Assembly: GCF_050231725.1 (NCBI RefSeq) | Contig: NZ_CP077172.1 | Location: 186,001 to 250,000 of the forward strand | Origin: Fusobacterium nucleatum_L | Lineage (GTDB): Bacteria > Fusobacteriota > Fusobacteriia > Fusobacteriales > Fusobacteriaceae | Reading direction: 5' to 3' | Length of the DNA: 64,000 nucleotides | Shown: positions 35,928 through 44,067 of the stretch, piece by piece | How positions within the stretch are numbered: the stretch's first letter is position 1 | How the letters are laid out: each line of letters opens with the position of its first letter | Program-made: the position numbers and the translations under genes | Notes under the pieces: generated by a model | Seen by the model: only the letters and a program-made list of their open reading frames with translations | What the model was told of the DNA's origin: nothing | The model's database searches: none

Positions 35928-36815
35928 ATGTACTATATACAATATATAATAGCAAGATTTTTTATTTTTTTGTTACTTTTGTTTCCTGAAAGATTTAGAT
36001 TTAAGTTTGGAGATTTTTTGGGAGTAATGGCTTATAAATTGGTTAAAAGTAGAAGACTAACAGCACTTATAAATTTAAGAATGGCTTTCCCTGAAAAATC
36101 AGAAGAAGAAATCGAAAAAATTGCTAAAAAATCTTTTAAAATTATGATAAAAGCATTTTTATGTTCATTGTGGTTTGAAAAATATTTAAATAATCCTAAA
36201 AATATAAGAATTATTAATCAAGAAAGTGTAGAAAATGCTTATAAAAAAGGTAGAGGTGTTATGGCAGCAACTATGCATATGGGAAATATGGAAGCAAGTA
36301 CTGTTTCTGCTGGTGAACACAAAATTATTACAGTTGCTAAAAAACAAAGAAATCCATATATAAATAACTACATAATAAAGCTTAGAGGAAAAGCTAATTA
36401 TATGGAAGTCATTGAAAAAAATAAGAACACAAGTAGAGTTTTAATTTCCAAATTGAAAGAGAAAAAAATCTATGCTCTATTTTCTGACCATAGAGATAAA
36501 GGATCTATAGTAAATTTCTTTGGGAAAGAAACAAAAGCACCTAGTGGTGCTATTTCTATGGCTTTAAAATTTAATATGCCCTTTATTCTTGTTTATAATA
36601 CCTTTAATGATGATAATACAATAACTGTCTATGTCACTGATGAAATTAAATTAAAAACAACAGGTAACTTTAAAGAAGATGTAAAAAATAATGTGCAATA
36701 TTTAATAAATATTATGGAAGATGTCATTAGAAAATATCCAGAACAATGGATGTGGTTTCATGATAGGTGGAACAGTTTTAGAGAATATAAACATTCACTA
36801 AAAAAGAAAAATTAA
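35928..36815 (+). CDS. LpxL/HtrB-type lysophospholipid/lipid A acyltransferase
   Basis: This 295-residue inner-membrane enzyme has an N-terminal hydrophobic anchor (about residues 4-22), then RLTALINLRMAFPEKSEEE, typical of the HtrB family, and the acyltransferase H-x-x-x-x-E motif MHMGNME (His118). Later blocks are FSDHRDKGSIVNFFGKE and PEQWMWFHDRWN, the canonical C-terminal signature. Family members add secondary acyl chains to lipid A. It stands alone, facing away from the secretion locus and closed by a strong terminator. Exact acyl donor and position are not predictable. Confidence 0.9.
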   Translation: MYYIQYIIARFFIFLLLLFPERFRFKFGDFLGVMAYKLVKSRRLTALINLRMAFPEKSEEEIEKIAKKSFKIMIKAFLCSLWFEKYLNNPKNIRIINQESVENAYKKGRGVMAATMHMGNMEASTVSAGEHKIITVAKKQRNPYINNYIIKLRGKANYMEVIEKNKNTSRVLISKLKEKKIYALFSDHRDKGSIVNFFGKETKAPSGAISMALKFNMPFILVYNTFNDDNTITVYVTDEIKLKTTGNFKEDVKNNVQYLINIMEDVIRKYPEQWMWFHDRWNSFREYKHSLKKKN

Positions 36816-36831
36816 AAAAGCTTAGTAAGTA

Positions 36832-36858
36832 TAAACCACCATTTAAAATGGTGGTTTA
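36832..36858. terminator. Bidirectional terminator between lpxL-like and sppA
   Basis: TAAACCACCATTT and AAATGGTGGTTTA form a perfect 13-bp palindrome with almost no loop, between two convergent genes. Flanks are A/T-rich. Confidence 0.8.
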
Positions 36859-36873
36859 CTTTAATAAATAATA

Positions 36874-38529
36874 TTATAAATTTTCTAAACTTTCATCATA
36901 ATATAAAATTTTATTAGAATAGCTTTTAATCATTTCAATTTTTTCAATTATATCTGATTTTATAAATTGAGGTTTCATAGTAGATACAACTTCCATTATA
37001 GATTTTCTCCCTCTAATATAAGTCAATTTATAATCTTTTAGCTCTAAATCTTTTGCTAAACTATCTATACAATCATTTAATGAGCCTAACTCATCAACAA
37101 GTCCATTTTCTTTTGCTTGACTTCCAAGCCATACACGACCACCAGCAATTTTTTCTAAATCTTCTTCACTGATATTTCTTGCTTCCATAACATGCTCTTT
37201 AAATTCACTATATACTTCATTCATACTATATATGATTTTTTCTTTTGATTCTTCACTCAGTTTTGAAAACATGTCATAAATATCAAAACCTTTTCCTTTT
37301 GAAAATCCTTCCATGTTTACCTTTAATTTATTAATTGTTTCAGTGAATTCTGGGTACAAAGCAACAACCCCTATTGAACCAGTTAACGTTAGAGGATTAG
37401 CAAATAGTTTTTTTCCAACAGTTGCAATATAGTATCCCCCACTTGCACATAAATCTCCCATAGAAATATATATTGGTATGTCTAATTTTTTTAATTTTTG
37501 ATATATTTTTTCACTTTCTAAAGCACTCCCACCAGGAGAGTTAATTCTTAAAACAAGTCCTTTTAAATTTTTAATATCATCTAATTCATCTAACTTTTCC
37601 ACAACATTATCATAATTAATTATAGATTCTTTACTCTCTCTTGTATCTATTTCGCCTTCAAGATTAATTATAGCTATTGTATTCTTGCTTTTATTTTTCT
37701 TTCTTTTGTAAGCAGAAACATAGTCTAAAAAGTTAACAGTATCTTCGTTATAATCTATTCCAATTTCTTCATAAGTAGAAAGTCCATCAATTAGACCTAA
37801 TTGAGTTGCTTTTTCAGAATTAGCAAAGATTAAATCTCCTGAAAGAATTTCATTTGTTATATCAACTTTTCTTTTTTCTTTAACTAAATTTATAAAATTT
37901 TGAAATAAAGTTTCTTTAATATTTATTAAAGATTCTTTCTTTTCCCCACTCATTTTATCATTACTAAAACTTTCCCCCGCAACCTTATAATCACCTATAT
38001 GTAAAGTATTTACTGTAATTCCGAAATTGGCTAAAATATTTTTAAAATACGGTTCTTTATATTCATAACCACGAAAATATAGACAAGATTGTTTAGTATT
38101 TAACATATAAATTTTATTTGCAAGTAAAGCAATTTGATAATAATATTCATCAAAAGTAGTCCCTATTGCAATGATTTCCTTATTAACTGATAATTTTTCA
38201 AAAAATTCTTTTATTTCTTCAATATGCACTCTTGATAAATCAACTTCATCAACATCTATTATTATTTTTTCTATTTTTTTATCATTAATTAAATTTTCTA
38301 AAGCTTTTAAAAGTTTTTCATGAGATAAAGTTTTATTAACTGGTATAGTAGAAACCATATAATCTTCAACAAGTTCATTCAAATTAAAAACTACTGTTTT
38401 AATTCCTTTTAAAGAAACTTTATCTTTATTTTTCAACTTTCCTATAGTAAAAAGAATAGGAATAAGAAGAATAATTATAACAACTATTGAAATAATAACT
38501 GCTTGTAGTAACGCAGATAAAATGAACAT
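36874..38529 (-). CDS. sppA: Signal peptide peptidase SppA, long (67K) type
   Basis: This 551-residue membrane serine protease has an N-terminal membrane helix (MFILSALLQAVIISIVVIIILL). It has two ClpP-like repeats: the C-terminal one carries the catalytic Ser in GDLCASGGYYIA, preceded by LRINSPGGSALESEKI, with ANPLTLTGSIGV following. The conserved Lys expected in the N-terminal repeat lies in the GDYKVAGE segment. SppA degrades cleaved signal peptides in the membrane. The start at 38529 is set by GGAGG; an upstream frame to 38562 would run into the dispersed repeat that fills the gap to the nudix gene. It is the last gene of the trmH-nudix-sppA run. Confidence 0.92.
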   Translation of the reverse strand: MFILSALLQAVIISIVVIIILLIPILFTIGKLKNKDKVSLKGIKTVVFNLNELVEDYMVSTIPVNKTLSHEKLLKALENLINDKKIEKIIIDVDEVDLSRVHIEEIKEFFEKLSVNKEIIAIGTTFDEYYYQIALLANKIYMLNTKQSCLYFRGYEYKEPYFKNILANFGITVNTLHIGDYKVAGESFSNDKMSGEKKESLINIKETLFQNFINLVKEKRKVDITNEILSGDLIFANSEKATQLGLIDGLSTYEEIGIDYNEDTVNFLDYVSAYKRKKNKSKNTIAIINLEGEIDTRESKESIINYDNVVEKLDELDDIKNLKGLVLRINSPGGSALESEKIYQKLKKLDIPIYISMGDLCASGGYYIATVGKKLFANPLTLTGSIGVVALYPEFTETINKLKVNMEGFSKGKGFDIYDMFSKLSEESKEKIIYSMNEVYSEFKEHVMEARNISEEDLEKIAGGRVWLGSQAKENGLVDELGSLNDCIDSLAKDLELKDYKLTYIRGRKSIMEVVSTMKPQFIKSDIIEKIEMIKSYSNKILYYDESLENL

Positions 38530-38557
38530 ATAAACCTCCAATTTTGACAAAAAATAG

Positions 38558-38698
38558 TTCATTACTAACCAAATTTCCTAACAGATAAAAATTAAGAATT
38601 CGCTGCAAATTTGCTAAACTCACTTCGTTCAAACACAGCAAGATTTGCTCGGCTCATTCCATTTAATTTTTATCTTAAAATTTGGAATGTAATTCACT
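38558..38698 (-). repeat. Terminal-inverted-repeat element (MITE-like), copy 1
   Basis: About 140 bp with imperfect inverted ends: CCAAATTTCCTAACAGATAA (from 38569) pairs with the complement of TTATCTTAAAATTTGG (to 38685), extended outward by ATTAC. The internal sequence GAGCCGAGCAAATCTTG is shared with 60748-60927. It fills the whole nudix-sppA gap and, read on the minus strand, ends about 30 bases before the sppA start. Confidence 0.85.
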
Positions 38699-39216
38699 TA
38701 TTTTTTTGGTCTCTTCATATTTAGATAACTTAATGCAATTATAGTTTTTGAATCTTCAAAGCTAAAAACATTTATTTCCTTTATAGGTATTCTAACAATT
38801 TCAAGAAATTCATTCTCGTCAAGATGCTGATGAGTTTTCTCTAAATCGCTTGCATAAAATAAATGATACTGTCCTGCATTTACTCCTGCTGAATTATAGT
38901 AAGTACATATTTTTTCTAACTTATTTGCTCTGTAACCAATTTCTTCTTCAAATTCCCTTCTAGCAGCTTCAATAATATCTTCTCCCTTCTCAACTAAACC
39001 TGCTGGAATTTCAAGAAGCTCTTTTTTTATTGCAGGTCTGTATTGTTTTACAAAAATAATTTCTCCTTCTATTTCTGCTATTATTGCAACAACTTCTTTT
39101 TTTCCTGTAAATGTCCAAGTTACAATATTATTATTAGGCAAGCCAAGCTTTTCTTCAAAAACTGTTATTACATCATTTTTAAAAACTTGCTTTTTTGATA
39201 TATGTGTAAATTTCAT
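38698..39216 (-). CDS. NUDIX hydrolase, ADP-ribose pyrophosphatase type
   Basis: This 172-residue enzyme contains the complete Nudix box G-x5-E-x7-R-E-x2-E-E-x-G: GLVEKGEDIIEAARREFEEEIGY (about residues 73-95). Upstream IFVKQYRPAIKKELLEIPAG is typical of ADP-sugar pyrophosphatases that recycle or destroy ADP-ribose. It is 1 bp from the trmH-type gene upstream, so translation is coupled. Its stop codon abuts the dispersed repeat. Substrate cannot be fixed from sequence. Confidence 0.9.
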   Translation of the reverse strand: MKFTHISKKQVFKNDVITVFEEKLGLPNNNIVTWTFTGKKEVVAIIAEIEGEIIFVKQYRPAIKKELLEIPAGLVEKGEDIIEAARREFEEEIGYRANKLEKICTYYNSAGVNAGQYHLFYASDLEKTHQHLDENEFLEIVRIPIKEINVFSFEDSKTIIALSYLNMKRPKK

Positions 39217-39217
39217 A

Positions 39218-39988
39218 TTAAAAAGCTCCCTCTATTTCTCTTAATTTATACAAAAGAATTCCTGTTGCCACTGCAACATTTAATGATTCTGTATTTGAAA
39301 GTATTGGAATAATCGTTTTATAATCAGTTATATTTATAAAATCATCACTAATTCCATTTCCTTCATTTCCAAAAATTACTGCATTTTTTTCTTTTAATTC
39401 TATTTTATTATAAGGAATAGCAGTCTCATCTAAATAAGTTGAAATTATAGAATAATTATTTTCTTTTAAAAAATTAATGATTTTGGACTTTTCTAAATAG
39501 TAAAGATTTACATTTAAGATTGAACCCATAGTTGCTCTTATAACTTTTTCATTATAGGCATCAACTGTTCCCTTAGTCAAAATAATATCTTTAAAGTTAG
39601 TTGCATCACAAATCCTTATAATTGTTCCCAAATTTCCAGGGTCAGACACATCATCTAAAATAACTAAATTATTTGAAAGAGATTCTAAATCATTAGCTTT
39701 TTTATTATATAAAATTATTACTCCTTGTGAATTTTCCTGTGAACTCAATTCTTCAAAAATTTTACTTGCTACAACAATTTTTTTACAAGAAAATTTATTT
39801 AATTTTTCAAAATAAAAATTAGATTGATAAATATCCTCTCTAATAATTATCATTTCAGGAGAATAGTTATAATCTAAAAATTTATATCCCTCTGCTAAAA
39901 ATTTATTTTCACTATCTCTATATTTTTTCTGTTTTAATTTTTTTAAAGATTTTATTAATTTATTTTCTTTGCTTTCTATAATTTCCAT
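39218..39988 (-). CDS. TrmH/SpoU family RNA 2'-O-methyltransferase
   Basis: This 256-residue protein has an N-terminal SpoU substrate-binding domain (KLIKSLKKLKQKKYRDSENKFLAEGYKFL) and a C-terminal SPOUT knot with the three motifs: LDDVSDPGNLGTIIR, VIFGNEGNGIS, and PILSNTESLNVAVATGILLY. It should methylate a ribose in rRNA or tRNA using SAM; the exact site is unknown. The start is ATG 39988 behind TGGAG; the longer frame adds five residues from TTG. It heads the run with nudix and sppA. Confidence 0.9.
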   Translation of the reverse strand: MEIIESKENKLIKSLKKLKQKKYRDSENKFLAEGYKFLDYNYSPEMIIIREDIYQSNFYFEKLNKFSCKKIVVASKIFEELSSQENSQGVIILYNKKANDLESLSNNLVILDDVSDPGNLGTIIRICDATNFKDIILTKGTVDAYNEKVIRATMGSILNVNLYYLEKSKIINFLKENNYSIISTYLDETAIPYNKIELKEKNAVIFGNEGNGISDDFINITDYKTIIPILSNTESLNVAVATGILLYKLREIEGAF

Positions 39989-40021
39989 AATCTCCAAAAT
40001 CAACTCCTATTCTATTTTTAA

Positions 40022-40030
40022 ATTATAGCA
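40022..40030 (-). promoter_or_regulatory. Extended -10 promoter element before the trmH run
   Basis: On the minus strand the sequence reads TGCTATAAT (TGnTATAAT), 34 bases before the start at 39988. No convincing -35 is present, as expected for some extended -10 promoters. Confidence 0.5.
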
Positions 40031-40059
40031 TAATTTTTAAAAATAAAAAGAGATTATAA

Positions 40060-40103
40060 CAAAAACTGCACATCCAATCTTGTGTCCAAGATTTTAGGTG
40101 CAG
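40060..40103 (-). terminator. Two-part hairpin terminator after the phosphatase-DUF1643 gene
   Basis: On the minus strand an outer stem CTGCAC/GTGCAG encloses an inner stem AATCTTG/CAAGATT with loop, followed by TTTTT. It starts 8 bases after the stop of the gene at 40111. Confidence 0.65.
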
Positions 40104-40110
40104 CACATGC

Positions 40111-41409
40111 TTATAAAGTTTTTATATATTTTTTAATATTAAATTCTTCTAGTCTAACACTTTTTTTTGTACGAACTTGATGATTTGGGTGTCCTTTTTT
40201 AGTAATCTTTCCTCTATAAAACCATTTTCTATCCTTGGTTAAACTAATAATTCCTTTTATATCTTCTATTTCATCAAAAAAATTGTAATTAACAATATTA
40301 TTATCTATCTTTAAACCTTTTAGACAATATTTTAAATATCTTCTTTTTTCAATTAAATTTCCCCAACAAGCTAATATATCTGAATTAGGAAATCTATTTA
40401 GTATTTTTTCTATTTCAGATATATTTTTACTATGTAAATTATTGTTAAAAACTTTATCTAAATTATTAGGCTCAGAGGTAACTTGTGCATATAAATTTAA
40501 CATTATCCAACCATCATAGTTTTCTATATCAGCAATGTGTCTTATTTTTTCAATAGTTTTATCAGTTTGAAGTTTATTATCTACAATTTTAGCATTACTA
40601 GGATTGATACCAAAACAAATTAATGGCTTATCTCCTGTAACTTCTCCTAATACAAATCTTGTTTTACCATCTCCTTGATATAACATTTCAATATAGTATT
40701 CTTCTTTACTTTTAATTTCTATCCCTCCCATTTTATTATATCTATAAGTTCCTAAATCTATACAGGTACAATTATTTTGATAATATACTATTGTATGATT
40801 TTCTTTTTTAGATGGAGTATGTCCAAAATAAATAGCTTTTCCTGTTTTATTTCTATCCCAAAAATTTTCTCTATCCCAAATTAAAAAATATTCTTCCTGT
40901 TTTTCAGGTGACAAATCTGGATTGTAAGCTGCATGAACAAATATAGTATTATTTGAAACTATAAGAGTTGGGAAAGATGATAGAAAATCTATAAGAAATT
41001 TATTTTTTTCTAAATCAAAAAAATCTCCAGTTGAAAGTCCAGTGACTCTTTTAAAAGATTCTATTGTTTTTTCTCCACTATTTCTAAACCAATGCTCCAA
41101 TCTATCATAATCAAGAGAGTACACTGCTGTTAAAAGCATATCTTCATGATTACCAAGAATATGTAAAATATTATATCCCTGTTTTATCATTTCATCATAT
41201 TTTAAATAAAGCTCATAGGATTGTGTTCCTCTATCACAAGAGTCCCCAAGATTTATCAACAAATCATCTTTTTGTAAATTGACTTTTTCAATAAATTTTA
41301 AAAATAATTCATAATATCCATGCAAATCTGAAATTATAAAAATACGATTATAATCATTCTCATCTATATATTTAATTTGTTTTTTCCTTATTATTGTTCC
41401 TCTGTTCAT
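40111..41409 (-). CDS. PPP-type metallophosphatase fused to a DUF1643 domain
   Basis: This 432-residue protein has an N-terminal calcineurin-like phosphatase (about residues 20-235) with ISDLHG, NLGDSCDRG, LGNHEDM, VHAAYNP and FGHTP, the motifs of PPP-family Ser/Thr or Ap4A phosphatases. The C-terminal part (about 245-420) matches DUF1643: ICFGINPSNAK, DGWIMLNLYAQVTSEP, and ILACWGNLI. DUF1643 is of unknown function and usually stands alone. The fusion is within one uninterrupted frame. It is monocistronic with its own terminator, between trmH and a gene remnant. Its substrate is unknown; linkage suggests nucleotide or protein dephosphorylation. Confidence 0.85.
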   Translation of the reverse strand: MNRGTIIRKKQIKYIDENDYNRIFIISDLHGYYELFLKFIEKVNLQKDDLLINLGDSCDRGTQSYELYLKYDEMIKQGYNILHILGNHEDMLLTAVYSLDYDRLEHWFRNSGEKTIESFKRVTGLSTGDFFDLEKNKFLIDFLSSFPTLIVSNNTIFVHAAYNPDLSPEKQEEYFLIWDRENFWDRNKTGKAIYFGHTPSKKENHTIVYYQNNCTCIDLGTYRYNKMGGIEIKSKEEYYIEMLYQGDGKTRFVLGEVTGDKPLICFGINPSNAKIVDNKLQTDKTIEKIRHIADIENYDGWIMLNLYAQVTSEPNNLDKVFNNNLHSKNISEIEKILNRFPNSDILACWGNLIEKRRYLKYCLKGLKIDNNIVNYNFFDEIEDIKGIISLTKDRKWFYRGKITKKGHPNHQVRTKKSVRLEEFNIKKYIKTL

Positions 41410-41486
41410 TTATTTTAATTCCCCTTTTTATTTTATTGTTATAATTATATCAAAAAAGAAGTTCTTTTACTATCTTAGCTAAAATT

Positions 41487-41690
41487 TTATCCGCCATAAG
41501 CAGAATATCTTTTCATACCTCTTTTCCATAACATTGCTGAAAATAAGCATAATGTAATTAGCCAAATTATTGATATAAATAAATTTTTAAGTATCAACTC
41601 AAAAGAAGTTCTTTCAAGTAAAAGCATAGTAGGAACATAGCTTGTATACATAAAAGGTAAAAATTGTAAAGTCAGAAATATTTTAGTATA
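41487..41690 (-). pseudogene. C-terminal remnant of an ABC-2 type permease
   Basis: The minus strand here, read in one frame, gives about 68 residues: FLTLQFLPFMYTSYVPTMLL, then ILKNLFISIIWLITLCLFSA and a tail MLWKRGMKRYSAYGG followed by a stop. This matches the last two membrane helices and the RGxxRYxAxGG tail of ABC-2 family (DUF990-like) export permeases. There is no start codon; an in-frame stop lies upstream near 41700, just beyond the pepF terminator. It is a decayed gene end in an otherwise empty 348-bp gap. Confidence 0.7.
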
Positions 41691-41710
41691 CAGTAAAAAT
41701 TTTTATAAAT

Positions 41711-41751
41711 AAAAAAGAACTGCTATAATTTTCTTCATAACAATTCTTTTT
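41711..41751 (-). terminator. Terminator after pepF
   Basis: On the minus strand AAAAAGAATTG (41751-41741) pairs with CAGTTCTTTTTT (41722-41711) around an 18-base loop, with the T run downstream. It is seven bases after the pepF stop. Confidence 0.75.
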
Positions 41752-41757
41752 AAGAAA

Positions 41758-43560
41758 TTAAATTAAATTTATTTTTTTCAATTCATTTTCTAAAATATCA
41801 AGTAATCTATCAAATTCTTTTGCAACAGCATCAAAAGATTCTTTCTTAGTTAAATCTACACCTGCTAATTTTAATTGTTCCATAGGGTGATTATTTCCAC
41901 CTGATTTTAAAAGAGTTAAATATTTTTCTCTAGTTTCAGGATTAGCTTTTAAATTTTCATATAGTTTTGCTGAACTTGCAAATGAAGTTGCATATTGGTA
42001 AACATAGAAAGGTGAATTATAAAAATGAGGTATTCTAGCCCAAATAATTTTTTGTAATTCATCTATTGTAACTGTATCTCCAAAGTATTTTTTAAATAAA
42101 TTATACATAATTTCACTTAATATATCAGGAGTTATCGCTTTATATTCTTCTATTAATTTATGTGCTTCATATTCATAAGTTGCAAATAGAGTTTGTATGT
42201 AATAAGTTCCCACTATATTTCCCAATGCTTGTTCAAGTAAGGCTATTTTTTCTAAACTATCATCTGAGTTTTTCAACATATAATCCAAAATTAATCTTTC
42301 ATTAAATGTTGAAGCTACTTCTGCAACAAATATTGTGTAATCTGCTGTTGAGTAAGGTTGTGCTTCACTTGATAACATACTGTGTAATGTATGTCCTAAC
42401 TCATGAGCTAAAGTAAATACATCATCCATAGTTTCTTGATAATTTAAAAGCATATATGGGTGAACATCATAAATATTTATTGAATATGCTCCACTTCTTT
42501 TATTTTTAGTTTCAAATACATCAAGCCAACCTTCACTTATAGCTCTTTTCATTTTTTGTTGGTAGTCTTCTCCTAATGGTTCAACAGATTTTAAAACCAT
42601 TTCTTTGGCATCATCATATTTAAAAACTTTATTATAATCAACTATATTTATACTGTTATCATAATAATGATATTCTTTTAATTTTAAAGCTTTTTTTCTA
42701 AGTTCTACATATCTTCTAAGTGGTGCAGTATTTTCTTGAGCAGATTCAACCAAAGAAAAATAGACTTCTCTTGGGATATTCTTATTTTCTAAAGCTCTAT
42801 CAAGTGAAGATTCATAGCTTCTAGCATTACAAGAAGCCACATTTCTTTGTACAATAGCTCTATATATTGCTGCAAAAGTATTTTTACTATTTTCATAACT
42901 TTTATATAGTGCTTCAAAAGCTAATTTTCTATCCTCTTGATTTCTATTAGTAGCTAAAATTTTTGAATATACTCCATTTGATACAGCAATTTCTTCTCCA
43001 GTTGAAAACTTAACATTATTCCATTTTATATCTGATATTGAAAGTTCAGCATATATATCAGAAGATGAGCCCATAAATTGTGAAAAATGTGAAAGTAATT
43101 GTTCTTTATCTTCTGATAGAACATGCTTTCTTAATCTATACATTTCAGATAACCCAAACTTCCTTTCTTGTAATTCAGGATATTGTTTTATCCACTCATT
43201 CATAGTTTCTTCTGGAATTTCTAACATTTCTGGAGTTATCCAAGCAGTTTCAGTTGCAAATTTTGAATAAATCATTTCTATCTCTTGCATTTTTATAGAA
43301 GTAATCTCATCTGTTGAATCTAAATCCTTTAACATATATGGATAAAGATATAATCTATCTAAAATTTTTGAAATTTTTTCCATTAGTAACTCTAATTCTA
43401 TAAATTTTTCAGCACTCTTTTTAATTTCACCTTTGAATTTAGGAACTTCTTTTGTAAGTTTTTCAAATTTTTCTAAATCACTTTCCCAGATATCATAATT
43501 TTCATAAATATCATTTAAGTTCCATTTATATTTTTTATCTATTGTATTTCTATCTTTCAA
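41758..43560 (-). CDS. pepF: Oligoendopeptidase F (M3B)
   Basis: This 600-residue zinc metallopeptidase cleaves short peptides in the cytoplasm. The active-site motif is FTLAHELGHTLHSML (HExxH near residue 388), with the third ligand Glu in FVAEVASTFNE about 25 residues later. The N-terminal region (RNTIDKKYKWNLNDIY) and C-terminal YNSPFYVYQYA are typical of the family, and the length is standard. luxS lies 14 bp upstream on the same strand. It adds to the peptide-using character already suggested by the M42 enzyme and the peptide-binding lipoprotein. Confidence 0.95.
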   Translation of the reverse strand: MKDRNTIDKKYKWNLNDIYENYDIWESDLEKFEKLTKEVPKFKGEIKKSAEKFIELELLMEKISKILDRLYLYPYMLKDLDSTDEITSIKMQEIEMIYSKFATETAWITPEMLEIPEETMNEWIKQYPELQERKFGLSEMYRLRKHVLSEDKEQLLSHFSQFMGSSSDIYAELSISDIKWNNVKFSTGEEIAVSNGVYSKILATNRNQEDRKLAFEALYKSYENSKNTFAAIYRAIVQRNVASCNARSYESSLDRALENKNIPREVYFSLVESAQENTAPLRRYVELRKKALKLKEYHYYDNSINIVDYNKVFKYDDAKEMVLKSVEPLGEDYQQKMKRAISEGWLDVFETKNKRSGAYSINIYDVHPYMLLNYQETMDDVFTLAHELGHTLHSMLSSEAQPYSTADYTIFVAEVASTFNERLILDYMLKNSDDSLEKIALLEQALGNIVGTYYIQTLFATYEYEAHKLIEEYKAITPDILSEIMYNLFKKYFGDTVTIDELQKIIWARIPHFYNSPFYVYQYATSFASSAKLYENLKANPETREKYLTLLKSGGNNHPMEQLKLAGVDLTKKESFDAVAKEFDRLLDILENELKKINLI

Positions 43561-43574
43561 TCTAAACCTCCTTA

Positions 43575-44054
43575 TTACTCAGGATAAATTAAATTTTCTT
43601 CTTTTATATTATTTAATGTTTCTTCTAAATATTTTTTAGCTTCATATCTAGCCATAGGCAAATTTTGATCTAAGTAGTTTCCGCACTCAATAGCAGAAGC
43701 TCCTGGTATATCTCCTTCAAATTTACTTATAAAGTCAAACATTTCTTTTATGAGCTCAATTATATCTTTTGATTCTAATTTTCCTTTTAAAATAGCATAA
43801 AAACCTGTTCTACAACCCATAGGTCCAAAATAAATAATTTCATTTTTTCTAATGGGGTGATTTCTTAAAAATGTTGCTCCTAAATGTTCTATTGTATGTA
43901 ATTCTGCAATATTTATAACAGGTTCTCTATTAGGTAGCTTCATTCTTACATCAAAAGTTGTTATATAGTTACCATTTATTTGATCAAGTCTTGATACATA
44001 AATTCCTCTATTTAGTTTTTTATGGTCAACTTGGAAACTTGCTATTCTTTCCAT
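43575..44054 (-). CDS. luxS: S-ribosylhomocysteine lyase LuxS
   Basis: This 159-residue iron/zinc enzyme splits S-ribosylhomocysteine to homocysteine and DPD, the AI-2 precursor. Metal ligands are His53 and His57 (LHTIEHLG) and Cys124 (AIECGNY), and the catalytic Cys is Cys81 (GPMGCRTGFY). The length is normal. It works downstream of MtnN (22245), encoded 21 kb away. It lies between pepF and a uracil-type permease in a minus-strand run, with no AI-2 uptake gene near. Confidence 0.97.
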   Translation of the reverse strand: MERIASFQVDHKKLNRGIYVSRLDQINGNYITTFDVRMKLPNREPVINIAELHTIEHLGATFLRNHPIRKNEIIYFGPMGCRTGFYAILKGKLESKDIIELIKEMFDFISKFEGDIPGASAIECGNYLDQNLPMARYEAKKYLEETLNNIKEENLIYPE

Positions 44055-44067
44055 AATTCCTCTTTTC

